Below are positions 1-8,754 of a stretch of DNA of 64,000 nucleotides, one piece after another. The notes under the pieces are model-generated. The model searched no databases. It was not told where the DNA came from and worked only from the letters and a program-made list of their open reading frames with translations. Both the position numbers and the translations under genes were made by a program. The number at the start of each line of letters is the position of its first letter. The stretch's first letter is position 1. The DNA is from Pseudarthrobacter enclensis (GTDB lineage: Bacteria; Actinomycetota; Actinomycetes; Actinomycetales; Micrococcaceae). Where the stretch lies: positions 1 to 64,000 of the forward strand of contig NZ_JAUSRE010000002.1 in the NCBI RefSeq assembly GCF_030811655.1. Reading direction: 5' to 3'.

Positions 1-129
1 CATGACCAAGTGGGTGTTTTGGCTTCCCTCGTCACCCCTGACGCCGGGGTCTGATCAAGGAATACGCCAAGACTCAATCCGCAGGGATGCCAGTAGGCAG
101 ACAGGGAAGAGAGACTCCTCACCGGCTGC

Positions 130-471
130 TCAAGAAAGGTTGTGGATTGCCCCCGCCCACCGCGGGCCGGTGACGGCCCGGCGGACCGCCCTGGCACGCC
201 CGTGGAAGTCGATCTTCGGCATGCGCGGAGAATCCTTGGTTTGGCCATCCGTATCGCTCAAGGCTGTCGACGGTGGGGCATTTGTGGATGTTGTGCAGTG
301 GTCGGTGATCAGGCCCATGCCGGCGTACTCTCGCACAGCGGCGATGCCGGCAACGGCGTCGGTCTTGGTGTCGAAGGGTTTGGAAACTGCCATGATGGTG
401 CCGTCAGGCGCCGTCAATCGGAACCTAAACGTTGATTCCGCGTCGACGAATAGTTCGAACATTCCTGCCAT
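130..471 (-). CDS. DUF1508 (YegP-like) small protein
   Basis: 113-residue protein. Residues 4-55 look like one DUF1508/YegP repeat: it opens FELFVDAESTFRFRL and continues with a T/S-K-x-D-A-x-x-G-I core, the pattern of a small beta-alpha module found singly or in tandem in bacteria. The biochemical role of this family is not established. I chose the ATG at 471 because AAAGGA lies 6-11 nt upstream and the domain starts at once; an in-frame extension to 570 has no recognisable content. After the domain come about 55 residues that are Arg/Pro/Thr-rich and match nothing I know, so the tail may be lineage-specific. The upstream leader holds two short stem-loops (500-517 and 527-544). Confidence 0.7.
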   Translation of the reverse strand: MAGMFELFVDAESTFRFRLTAPDGTIMAVSKPFDTKTDAVAGIAAVREYAGMGLITDHCTTSTNAPPSTALSDTDGQTKDSPRMPKIDFHGRARAVRRAVTGPRWAGAIHNLS

Positions 472-815
472 TGTGATCCTTTCGTCTGCGGGATCATGAG
501 GCTGCGTCCTTGCAGCCAGCCACGCAGGAGGCATCATTGCCTCCGTTTCCATGGTTGATCCCGCGTTCAAATCTTCATCAATTCAGCATGCGTTCCTCGA
601 GTTTCCCGTGGGAACGTCTGCCGGCGCAAGGTTTCGCCCGGCATCCAACCGAAGTAATCCCCCGCTCTCAAGTTCAGCCCAAGGCAATATGCAAAGCTGA
701 AGGCGGTATTGCATCATGCCAATGCGAATGCGGGCGTACCTCCTGGTACTTGGGCCAGGCTTGCCGCCCACCGTCGAACTCCACAGTCCCAGGGCGGCAA
801 CCACGTCCACGTTCG
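472..815. other. Gene-free stretch with two small stem-loops
   Basis: No open frame here has convincing codon bias, start signals or family resemblance. Two perfect hairpins sit close to the start of the DUF1508 gene: GGCTGC/GCAGCC at 500-517 and GGAGGCA/TGCCTCC at 527-544 with a 4-nt loop. Read on the minus strand they would lie in that gene's leader. Neither has a U-tract, so they are not typical intrinsic terminators. Nothing else is supported. Confidence 0.4.
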
Positions 816-1310
816 TCACCTCGGCGGCAGGGGATTTCGCGGTCGTTCCGACGTATGTCCAAAGCGCTCCCGCGCAGTTCGAGCGGACGTACCGAGGGCC
901 GCACCGATAACCTCCCACGAGTCTCCGTTCGCCCGTGCGGTTCTGATGGCAGCGTGTAGCTCGGCCTCGGCCTTGGCGGCAGCGTTACGGGCAGCGGTGA
1001 TCCGGCGGAAGTCCGGAGCATCCCTCTCAGCGTGAGGTGCCGGATTCAGGCGAAGGAGCGTACCGTCCACCCGCAGCGGCGCGGCCAGGTGCTCGACGTG
1101 CAGGACGTAACCTTCGCCGGGCCCGCGCTGTATATAGACGGTGAGGACGGTGTTTCCCTCACCATCGTCAAAGTCCACTTTTCCGTAGCTCCCACTCGGA
1201 CCAACAGGCCATGGGCGCGGCCTCAAGCGCGCTGAAGCTTCGTACTGCGCCAGCTCGAAGACGTGCTCCCCGTCCCGGATATCGGGGTTTTGTGATTTGT
1301 GAGGGCTCAT
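816..1310 (-). CDS. Helix-turn-helix domain protein, function unknown
   Basis: 164-residue protein. The C-terminal third (about residues 110-155) has an acidic/alanine-rich helix, then DSWEVIGAALGTSARTARERFG, a sigma-region-4-like helix-turn-helix pattern common in small actinobacterial regulators (W-x-x-I-G-x-x-L-G-x-S). The N-terminal hundred residues resemble a small beta-rich domain of unknown function with repeated short strands (KVDFDDGEGNTVLTVYIQRG). The start at 1310 has GGAGAA about 9 nt upstream; a longer start at 1370 would add a basic leader without its own ribosome site. It is divergent from metH and shares a 233-bp intergenic region with it, so an effect on metH is possible but not shown. 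Confidence 0.6.
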   Translation of the reverse strand: MSPHKSQNPDIRDGEHVFELAQYEASARLRPRPWPVGPSGSYGKVDFDDGEGNTVLTVYIQRGPGEGYVLHVEHLAAPLRVDGTLLRLNPAPHAERDAPDFRRITAARNAAAKAEAELHAAIRTARANGDSWEVIGAALGTSARTARERFGHTSERPRNPLPPR

Positions 1311-1531
1311 ACTGACCGTTCTCCTTCGAAATTTCCTGCCACTGCGTCGCAATACGTGGGGCCGCAGCAAGGGCTATCCAGCATCAGTACAAGCCACTTT
1401 GGTGCGAAGCGCACGAGTACCCGGTACTTGATCCTCCCTGCAGTGGGTACAGGGCGATCCGACGCAGAAGCCCCAGCCACACCACCCCCGTAGCATCCAG
1501 ACACACAGCGCAACGCAGGCGCCCCCGCCCG

Positions 1532-1543
1532 TAACCTGTTTAA
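1532..1543 (+). promoter_or_regulatory. Candidate -10 box for a leaderless metH transcript
   Basis: TAACCT at 1532-1537 is followed by 6 nt and the metH ATG at 1544. No Shine-Dalgarno-like purine run precedes the ATG. This arrangement predicts transcription starting at or next to the start codon. No convincing -35 is visible. The preceding 220 bp do not show the conserved boxes of a cobalamin or SAM riboswitch that I can recognise. Confidence 0.4.
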
Positions 1544-4500
1544 ATGCCTCGTTTCGCACTGGACATCGAGTCCGTCCCCCGTCCCGCCCGTTCGCAGGAA
1601 CTCCTGGACGCCGTGAACCACCGGGTGGTCATCGCCGACGGCGCCATGGGCACCATGCTCCAGGGCCGTGACCTGCAGCTCGACACGGACTTCCAGAACC
1701 TCGAGGGCTGCAACGAGATCCTCAACGACACCCGGCCGGATGTCATCGCCGACATCCACGACGCCTACTTCGCCACCGGCATCGACGCCGTGGAAACCAA
1801 CACCTTCGGCGCCAACTGGTCCAACCTCTCCGACTACGGCATCGATGACCGCATCGAAGAGCTCGCGCTCAAGGGCGCAAAGATCGCCCGCGAACGTGCC
1901 GAGGCGGCAGAAGAAACAGACGGGCGCATGCGCTGGGTCCTCGGCTCCATGGGCCCGGGCACCAAGCTCCCCAGCCTCGGCCACACCAGCTACGGCTGGC
2001 TCAAGCAGACCTTCGCCCTCCAGGCTGAGGGGCTGATCGACGGCGGGGCGGATGCGTTCCTCATCGAAACCAGCCAGGACCTCCTGCAGACCAAGGCCGC
2101 CGTCAACGGCTGCAAGCAGGCCATCGTCTCCAAGGGCATCCGCCTCCCCATCTTCGTCGAGGTCACGGTGGAGACCACCGGCACCATGCTCATGGGCTCG
2201 GAAATCGGCGCCGCACTCACCGCCCTGGAACCGCTCGGCGTCGACGCCATCGGCCTCAACTGCGCCACCGGCCCGGACGAGATGAGCGAACACCTCCGCC
2301 ACCTCTCCAAGCAGTCCTCCGTCGCCATCGCCTGCATGCCCAACGCCGGCCTGCCCGTCCTCGGCGCCAACGGCGCGCACTACCCGCTCACCCCCGCCGA
2401 ACTCGCCACCGCGCACGAGCAATTCGTCCGCGAATTCGGCCTGGGCCTGGTGGGCGGCTGCTGCGGTACGACGCCGGAACACATGGCCGCCGTCGTCGAA
2501 CGTCTTGCGCCCTTCCGTGCCAAAGCCGTGGCCACCAACAGCGGAAAGCCGGCAAGAATCCCCGAAGAGCGCGAGGCCGGCGTCGCCTCCCTCTACCAGC
2601 ACGTGAACTTCGACCAGGAGTCCGCCTACCTGGCTATCGGTGAGCGCACCAACGCCAACGGCTCCAAAGCCTTCCGCCTGGCCATGCTCGAAGAGCGCTG
2701 GGACGACTGCGTGGACATCGCCCGCGAACAGATCCGCGTCGGCGCCCACCTGCTGGACGTCTGCATCGACTACGTGGGCCGCGACGGCGTCGCCGACATC
2801 AAGGAGGTGGTGAGCCGCTTCGCCTCCGCCTCCACCCTCCCGCTGGTCATCGACTCCACCGAACCGCCCGTGCTGCGGGCCGGCCTGGAACTCATCGGCG
2901 GCCGCCCCGTGGTCAACTCCGTCAACTATGAGGACGGGGACGGCCCGGACAGCCGCTTCGCCCGCATCATGCCGCTGGTCAAGGAACACGGCACGGCCGT
3001 CATCGCCCTGACCATCGACGAACAGGGCCAGGCCCGCACCACCGACGGCAAGGTGGCCATCGCCTCCCGCCTCGTCGACGCCCTGGTGGGCGAATGGGGC
3101 ATGCGGGTCGAGGACATCATCGTGGACTGCCTCACCTTCCCCGTCGCCACCGGCCAGGAGGAAACCCGCCGCGACGGCATCGAAACCATCGAGGCCATCC
3201 GCCAGATCACTGCCAAGTACCCGGGCATCAACACCACCCTCGGCGTCTCCAACGTCTCCTTCGGCCTCAACCCGGCCGCCCGCATCGTGCTGAACTCCGT
3301 ATTCCTGCACGAAGCCGTCCAGGCCGGCCTGACCAGCGGCATCATCGACGCCGCCAAGATCGTCCCGCTCGCGTCCCTCCCGGAGGAGCAGCGCAAGGTG
3401 GCCCTGGACCTGGTCTGGGACCGCCGCGAATACGACGCCGACGGCAACACCACCTATGACCCCCTGGCCAGCATGCTGGACATGTTCGCCGGCGTCGACA
3501 CCGCGGCGCTCAAGGACCAGCGCGCCGCCGAACTCGCTGCGCTGCCCACGGGCGCGCGCCTGGAACGCCGCATCATCGACGGCGAAGGCAAGGGCCTGGA
3601 AGAGGACCTGGACCTGGCCCGCAGCGAAGGCATGACCCCGCTCGGCATCATCAACGACCACCTGCTCGAAGGCATGAAGGTGGTGGGCGAACGCTTCGGC
3701 GCCGGTGAAATGCAGCTGCCCTTCGTGCTGCAGTCCGCCGAGGTCATGAAGAACGCCGTGGCCCTGCTGGAGCCGCACATGGAAAAGTCGGACTCCTCCG
3801 GCAAGGGCACCATGGTGATCGCCACCGTGCGCGGCGACGTCCACGATATCGGTAAGAACCTGGTGGACATCATCCTCACCAACAACGGCTACAAAGTGGT
3901 CAACATCGGCATCAAGCAGGGCATCGCCGAGATCATCGCCGCGGCGGAGGAGCACAACGCCGACGTGATCGGCATGTCCGGGCTGCTGGTGAAGTCCACC
4001 GTGGTGATGAAGGAAAACCTCGCCGAGCTGCAGTCCCGCGGCCTGGCCAAGAAGTGGCCGGTCATCCTGGGCGGCGCAGCCCTCACCCGCGCCTATGTGG
4101 AACAGGACCTGGCCGAGCAGTTCGACGGCGTGGTCCGCTACGCCAAGGACGCCTTCGAGGGCCTGTCCCTCATGGAGCCGCTGGTGCGCGTTGCCCGCGG
4201 CGAATCGCCGGACGACGTCGGCCTGCCGCCGCTGAAGAAGCGCATCCACAAGGGCGGGGCGAAGTTCACGGTGACCGAGCCCGAAGCCATGCCCGGCCGC
4301 TCCGACGTCGCCACCGACAACCCCGTCCCCGTGCCGCCGTTCTGGGGCACCCGCATCGTCCGCGGCGTCTCGCTCCACGACTACTCCGCCTTCCTCGACG
4401 AACGCGCCACCTTCATGGGGCAATGGGGCCTCAAGCCCGGCCGCGGAGAAGACGGGGCCTCCTACGAGGAACTCGTGGAACGCGAAGGCCGCCCGCGCCT

Positions 4501-5185
4501 GCGCTACTGGCTGGACCGCATCCTGGGCGAAGGGATGCTGGACGCCTCCGTGGCCTACGGCTACTTCCCCGTGGTCTCCGAAGGCGAACAGGTGGTGGTG
4601 CTCCACCACGGCGAGGACCACGACGGCGTCCTGGGCCAGGCGGGCCTGCTCGCCCCCGACGGTGGTTCAGGCGGCCCCATCGGCACCGACCGCCTCCGGT
4701 TCGATTTCCCGCGCCAGCGCCGCGACCGGCACCTGTGCCTGGCCGACTTCGTAAAGTCCCGCGAGTCAGGGCAGATTGACGTGCTCCCCGTGCAGCTGGT
4801 CACCGCCGGTTCCAAGATCGAAGAGTTCACGTCCAAGATGTTCGCGGCCAACCAGTACCGCGACTACTACGAGCTCAACGGCCTGGTCATGCAGCTCACC
4901 GAGGCGCTCGCCGAGTTCTGGCACTCCCGGATCCGCAAGGAGCTCGGCTTCGCGGCCGAGGAGCCCAAGGACAAGGCCGGCCTGTTCAAGCTGGACTACC
5001 GCGGTGCCCGCTTCTCGCTCGGCTACCCGGCCTGCCCGGACATGGAGGACCGCCGCAAGGTCACCGAACTGCTCAAGCCCGAGCGCATGGGCGTGGTCCT
5101 GAGCGATGAGCTCATGCTGCACCCCGAGCAGTCCACCGACGCGTTCGTGTTCCACCACCCGGAGGCCAAGTACTTCAAGGTGTGA
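1544..5185 (+). CDS. metH: Cobalamin-dependent methionine synthase
   Basis: 1213 residues, the normal length for full MetH, which transfers methyl from 5-methyl-tetrahydrofolate through cobalamin to homocysteine in the cytoplasm. All four modules are present. The homocysteine domain (about 20-330) has zinc ligands Cys240, Cys306 and Cys307 (GGCCGTTPEH). The pterin-binding domain (about 355-620) begins near IGERTNANGSKAF. The cap and B12-binding domain carries the base-off signature D765-x-H767-x-x-G770, with His767 the axial ligand. The C-terminal AdoMet reactivation domain has the R-x-x-x-GYP motif (RFSLGYPACPD). No separate reductase partner is visible nearby. The gene is convergent with, and overlaps by 11 bp, an ECF-type transporter that may bring in B12. 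The start lacks a Shine-Dalgarno sequence and is probably leaderless. Confidence 0.97.
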   Translation: MPRFALDIESVPRPARSQELLDAVNHRVVIADGAMGTMLQGRDLQLDTDFQNLEGCNEILNDTRPDVIADIHDAYFATGIDAVETNTFGANWSNLSDYGIDDRIEELALKGAKIARERAEAAEETDGRMRWVLGSMGPGTKLPSLGHTSYGWLKQTFALQAEGLIDGGADAFLIETSQDLLQTKAAVNGCKQAIVSKGIRLPIFVEVTVETTGTMLMGSEIGAALTALEPLGVDAIGLNCATGPDEMSEHLRHLSKQSSVAIACMPNAGLPVLGANGAHYPLTPAELATAHEQFVREFGLGLVGGCCGTTPEHMAAVVERLAPFRAKAVATNSGKPARIPEEREAGVASLYQHVNFDQESAYLAIGERTNANGSKAFRLAMLEERWDDCVDIAREQIRVGAHLLDVCIDYVGRDGVADIKEVVSRFASASTLPLVIDSTEPPVLRAGLELIGGRPVVNSVNYEDGDGPDSRFARIMPLVKEHGTAVIALTIDEQGQARTTDGKVAIASRLVDALVGEWGMRVEDIIVDCLTFPVATGQEETRRDGIETIEAIRQITAKYPGINTTLGVSNVSFGLNPAARIVLNSVFLHEAVQAGLTSGIIDAAKIVPLASLPEEQRKVALDLVWDRREYDADGNTTYDPLASMLDMFAGVDTAALKDQRAAELAALPTGARLERRIIDGEGKGLEEDLDLARSEGMTPLGIINDHLLEGMKVVGERFGAGEMQLPFVLQSAEVMKNAVALLEPHMEKSDSSGKGTMVIATVRGDVHDIGKNLVDIILTNNGYKVVNIGIKQGIAEIIAAAEEHNADVIGMSGLLVKSTVVMKENLAELQSRGLAKKWPVILGGAALTRAYVEQDLAEQFDGVVRYAKDAFEGLSLMEPLVRVARGESPDDVGLPPLKKRIHKGGAKFTVTEPEAMPGRSDVATDNPVPVPPFWGTRIVRGVSLHDYSAFLDERATFMGQWGLKPGRGEDGASYEELVEREGRPRLRYWLDRILGEGMLDASVAYGYFPVVSEGEQVVVLHHGEDHDGVLGQAGLLAPDGGSGGPIGTDRLRFDFPRQRRDRHLCLADFVKSRESGQIDVLPVQLVTAGSKIEEFTSKMFAANQYRDYYELNGLVMQLTEALAEFWHSRIRKELGFAAEEPKDKAGLFKLDYRGARFSLGYPACPDMEDRRKVTELLKPERMGVVLSDELMLHPEQSTDAFVFHHPEAKYFKV

Positions 5186-8048
5186 GCTGGCGCCGCTTCC
5201 TGGCCGATGCGGAGGGGGCATGGGCCCAAACGGAGTGTCCGGCCTGGCCGCCGGGTCCCGGAACGCTGCCGGACACCGGCTTCACCCGCCGCAGCGAGGC
5301 CAGGACGGCGCGCCCCACCACGGCGATGCCGATCACCGTGGTGACCGCCCGCAGGGTGTCCCAGCCCGCCGTCGACGTCAGCAGTGAATACAGCAGGAAG
5401 CTGCTGAGGTTGGTGCCCAGCGGCGCGCCCGGAACGTATGAGATGCCCGTGCCGGCGCCCACCGCGAAGGGCCAGAACCACAAGTTCAGCAGCAGCCCGA
5501 ACAGGTACGACGAGACGACGCAGTAGCCCGCCAGCATCCACAGCTCCGCCCTGCCGCGCACCCGGCGGGGGAGCAGTCCGGCCCCCGCGCCCACCCACCC
5601 GCAGGCGAAGATCTGGAACGGCGTCCACGGGCCGATGCCGCCCCACAGCGTGCTGGAGAGGGCGATGGTGGCGGCGCCCAGGAGCAGGCCGAACCGGGGG
5701 CCGAATGCGCGGCCGGCCAGGATCAGCAGGATGAAGACGGCCTCCACGCCGCCGACGCCGGTGCTCGCCACCCGGACGGCGGAACCGACGGCAGCAAGCA
5801 CGCCGAGCAACGCCACGGTGTGCGCGGAGCGGACGGAGCCGTCAAGGGATACCACGACGGCGACCGCGGCCACGGGCGCGATGGCCAGCGCCGCGTACGG
5901 GAGGGCAGCGGTGGCGTCCTGGGGGAGGGCCGCGGCGAGCAGCGGCCAGCAGAACGCGGCCAGGGCGATCAGGTTGGCCGCTGCCAGCACCGTGAGCTCC
6001 GCGGCCCGGTGCATCCGGGGCCGGCGCTGCTTTTGCCCATCCCCAGTCCCGGACGGTTCCCTGACAACAGGTGAGGGAGGGGCGGGAAGCGCAGGCCGGG
6101 GACGCGGGACGAACGGCTCGGGGAGGGGAGGCGCCTCCGTTGCAGGCGCCACGCCATCCCGCATGGGGAGGATCCGGGCGCCCAGGCCATGGACGAAATC
6201 AAGGTCGTGCGTGGCGATCAGGACGGCCGCGCCATCCTCCGCCGCCGCGCACAGGGCTGACGAGACAGCCGCCCGGGCCGAAGGATCCAGCCCCCGCGTG
6301 GGCTCATCGATCAGGAGAACGTCAGGGGCGTCCATGGTCTGCAGGGCGATGGCAAGGATCCTGCGCTCCCCGGCGGACAGGTCCCGGGGATGCTCGTGGC
6401 CGATGGGCATCCGGGCGGCCCCGCGCAGCCGGGTCAGGCGTGCCGCTGCGGAACCGGACTCGAACCGCGCACCGTTCCTGCGGCGCTGCAGCCGCCGTTC
6501 CGCCGCCTGCAGTTCTCCTGCCACCGTGTCCCGGGTGAAGAGGTCGTCCGAGGCATCCGGCACCAGGGTGACCCGGCCGCCGTCGACCGTGCCGCCGTCG
6601 GTGCCTGCACTGCGCCCGCGCTCTGTGCCCAGGGCGAGGGCCACCAGGAGGGACGACTTCCCGGCTCCGTTCGGCCCCACCAGGGCAACGATCTCCCCGC
6701 GGTGCAGGGCCAGGGAGGCGTCACGCACCAGCGGTTTGCCGTCGCGGTGCACGGAAAGGTTCGTTGCGGTCAGGACGGCCGGATGGTCGGGGACGGCATT
6801 GGCCGCCGCTCCCACAGCCTCGTGGGCGGGAGCGGACGGCGCAGCACCCGGCACCAGGGATGCGCCATCGATGGTCCACCAGGAATCAGCCACGGGTACC
6901 AGCGTGTGCGCCCGGTGTTCGGCCACGACCACGCAGACGCCCTCCGCATGGGCCAGGGCATCCAGGACGCTGATGACGCGGGTGCGTGCGGTTGCGTCGA
7001 GGTCGGCCAGGGGCTCATCCACCAGGAGCAGCTGCGGATGGTCCACGACGGCGGCCGCGATGGCCACGAGCGTGGCCTCACCCGCCGAGAGGGTAGTCAC
7101 GGCCCGGTCCAGCAGTGCCGTGACCCCGATACGTTCCGCGACGTCCAGCACCCGGTCCTTGGCGCCGGCGGGCGCCATGCCGCGCAGCTCGAGTGCCAGG
7201 GCGATCTCGTCCCGGACCCGGCTGGTGGCGAAACCGGCCCGCGGGTTCTGCAGGACGACGCCGACCAGCCGGGCGGTCTCCCGCGGCGGGGCGGCGGCAC
7301 GGTCCAGCCCACCGACCTGCACGGTGCCGGAGATGTCCCCGCCGTCAACGTGCGACAGAAGCCCGGCGAGGCCGCGCAGGACGGTGGACTTGCCGGAGCC
7401 TGTGGGGCCGGTGACCACCGCGACCGAGCCACGGGGCGGCGCAAAGCTGTCAACCCTGATGCACGTGTCCGCCACGCGGAACTCTGCGCCGCGGACCACA
7501 AGTGGGGTGCCGCCGTCGGGCCCCTTTCCGTCGCCGCCCCGGCCGCCGAAGCCGCGCAGCTCCAGGGCAGCAGCCACCCGGGCGGCATGTTCGAGGGTGC
7601 GCTCCAGGATCGGGACCAGGGCGCGGGGTCCGAACCGCTCGCCCCGGAGCCGGAACGCCAGGCGCACGGAGGCCGCGGCGTCGGACAGTGCGGGGAGCGC
7701 CGCCCACGCCACCACGAGCATGCGGGCGATGCCCTGCAGGGGGCCGCCTCGGGCCAGCTTCACGAAGCCGCGGGACACGTCCACCCAGGCGTTGAGCAGG
7801 CCGAACGCGAGGATCATTCCGGCGATCGGGAGGGCGGACAGCACCGCTTCCCAGAGCCCGGGAGCTGATACCGGGCCGAGGAACACCACGTGGGCGTACG
7901 GGGCGGGAAGCCGCAGCGGCGGCAGGTTGAGCAGGACCGGGGTGCCGGTGCCCGCTCCATTGAAGAGGGCGCGGTAGAGGACCCGCGCCGCAACGAACAC
8001 GGCGGCGAGGGCCGCCGCTGCGCGTAACGGCGCGGGCCGGAAAATCAT
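5175..8048 (-). CDS. Single-chain ECF transporter (T-A-A-S fusion), candidate B12 importer
   Basis: 957 residues carrying what is usually four proteins. Residues 1-175 form a short EcfT-like membrane part ending in ALELRGFG, matching the EcfT coupling helix. The first ATPase (about 180-400) has Walker A GPTGSGKS (214-221) and Walker B LLVDEP (341-346); the second (about 425-635) has GPNGAGKS (458-465) and LLIDEP (578-583). A Pro-rich linker (635-675) leads to a six-helix substrate-binding S domain (about 680-940) with PWTPFQIFACGWVGAGAG, like the ECF S family that includes the cobalamin protein CbrT. Both ABC signatures read LSAGE instead of LSGGQ. It overlaps the upstream DUF4430-like lipoprotein gene by 4 bp, so they are probably translated together. 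The substrate is inferred from that partner and from convergent metH; a different vitamin remains possible. Confidence 0.8.
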   Translation of the reverse strand: MIFRPAPLRAAAALAAVFVAARVLYRALFNGAGTGTPVLLNLPPLRLPAPYAHVVFLGPVSAPGLWEAVLSALPIAGMILAFGLLNAWVDVSRGFVKLARGGPLQGIARMLVVAWAALPALSDAAASVRLAFRLRGERFGPRALVPILERTLEHAARVAAALELRGFGGRGGDGKGPDGGTPLVVRGAEFRVADTCIRVDSFAPPRGSVAVVTGPTGSGKSTVLRGLAGLLSHVDGGDISGTVQVGGLDRAAAPPRETARLVGVVLQNPRAGFATSRVRDEIALALELRGMAPAGAKDRVLDVAERIGVTALLDRAVTTLSAGEATLVAIAAAVVDHPQLLLVDEPLADLDATARTRVISVLDALAHAEGVCVVVAEHRAHTLVPVADSWWTIDGASLVPGAAPSAPAHEAVGAAANAVPDHPAVLTATNLSVHRDGKPLVRDASLALHRGEIVALVGPNGAGKSSLLVALALGTERGRSAGTDGGTVDGGRVTLVPDASDDLFTRDTVAGELQAAERRLQRRRNGARFESGSAAARLTRLRGAARMPIGHEHPRDLSAGERRILAIALQTMDAPDVLLIDEPTRGLDPSARAAVSSALCAAAEDGAAVLIATHDLDFVHGLGARILPMRDGVAPATEAPPLPEPFVPRPRPALPAPPSPVVREPSGTGDGQKQRRPRMHRAAELTVLAAANLIALAAFCWPLLAAALPQDATAALPYAALAIAPVAAVAVVVSLDGSVRSAHTVALLGVLAAVGSAVRVASTGVGGVEAVFILLILAGRAFGPRFGLLLGAATIALSSTLWGGIGPWTPFQIFACGWVGAGAGLLPRRVRGRAELWMLAGYCVVSSYLFGLLLNLWFWPFAVGAGTGISYVPGAPLGTNLSSFLLYSLLTSTAGWDTLRAVTTVIGIAVVGRAVLASLRRVKPVSGSVPGPGGQAGHSVWAHAPSASARKRRQLTP

Positions 8049-8602
8049 GCCGCGGGTGAGGCCGGCTGGTCGTCCACGGTGAAGAGCAGCTCGAAGCTTT
8101 CTCCCGGCTTCAGCTGCAGGGTGGCCAGGCCCTCCTGCGCGAAGGCCCAGTCACCGGAGACCGGCTTGACCCAAAGGCCCCAGTAGGCAAAAGCCGCAGG
8201 CATCTTGCTGCAGTCCTCGCGGTAGGTGCCGTCCTTGTGCTTGATGTCGAAATCGGCGGCGGGCACGCCGTTCACCCGGCACACCACTTCGTTGGGGTAC
8301 TGCGTGGTGCCCTCGGTCTTCACCTTTGCCTCTTCCAGCACCTTGGTGGCTGCGGTAGGTCCGTTCACCGGCACGCATACGGACGTGTCGGCCGCGGCCT
8401 GCTTCAGGGCGCCGGAATCGACCACGACCTGCACGCCGTTGCTGCAGGACCCGGAGGCGCTGGCTGAAGCGGATGCTGAGGAGGCGGGAGCGGAGGAGCT
8501 GGGCTGGTTGGCGGCCGGCGTGGAGCAGGCGGCGAGGGTAAGCAGGAGGCCTGCGGCGGCGAGGGAACTCGCGGCGGCGGTGCGGGTTTTAGTCAAAGTC
8601 AC
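8045..8602 (-). CDS. DUF4430-like (transcobalamin-type) lipoprotein
   Basis: 185 residues. A lipoprotein signal is clear: basic N-terminus, hydrophobic stretch and lipobox LAAC at about residues 23-26, then a Ser/Ala-rich spacer. The mature part shows TSVCVPVNGPTAATKVLEEA, GTTQYPNEVVCRVNGVP and a C-terminal AYWGLWV...GWAF-like segment followed by LKPGESFELLF, the pattern of DUF4430, a domain related to the C-terminal half of transcobalamin/intrinsic factor. Four cysteines in the mature region could form disulfides. It likely sits on the outer membrane face and hands a ligand to the fused ECF transporter encoded next (4-bp overlap). The start is GTG with TACCCT (8609-8614) 6 nt upstream, so the mRNA may be leaderless. 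The family match is by eye; B12 binding is inference. Confidence 0.7.
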   Translation of the reverse strand: MTLTKTRTAAASSLAAAGLLLTLAACSTPAANQPSSSAPASSASASASASGSCSNGVQVVVDSGALKQAAADTSVCVPVNGPTAATKVLEEAKVKTEGTTQYPNEVVCRVNGVPAADFDIKHKDGTYREDCSKMPAAFAYWGLWVKPVSGDWAFAQEGLATLQLKPGESFELLFTVDDQPASPAA

Positions 8603-8696
8603 GTGTCAAGGGTAGGGCGTTGTGCGCGAGGATCCAGAGGCGGTCTCCTTGTATGACGTTCCCGCTCCACATCCGCCGGGCTGGTGGCACCAAAAA

Positions 8697-8738
8697 GGGC
8701 CGACGGCGGCACTTTTTGGTAAGTGCCGCCGTCGGCCC
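8697..8738 (-). terminator. Intrinsic terminator of the codA-cluster permease
   Basis: A perfect 16-bp stem (8697-8712 with 8723-8738) around a 10-nt loop. On the minus strand the stem is followed by TTTTTGG, and it starts 16 bp after the permease stop codon. It separates the choline cluster from the lipoprotein/ECF operon downstream. Confidence 0.9.
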
Positions 8739-8754
8739 CGTTGGCCTTGCTTTC

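Noticed and set aside
510-959. Plus-strand frame at the left edge
   Set aside because: No ribosome site and no coding-like composition; it overlaps the helix-turn-helix gene on the other strand.
1311-1543. Possible cobalamin or SAM riboswitch before metH
   Set aside because: The conserved B12-box and SAM core sequences are not present in readable form; only a few short word matches occur.
1307-4621. Very long open frame on the minus strand opposite metH
   Set aside because: It is a shadow of metH. The high G/C third positions of metH keep the opposite frame open, and its translation is a low-complexity Ala/Val/His/Gly run with no family features.
5635-7977. 780-codon plus-strand frame opposite the fused ECF transporter gene
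   Set aside because: Arg/Ser/Ala-rich shadow of the true gene on the other strand; no start signal or motif.
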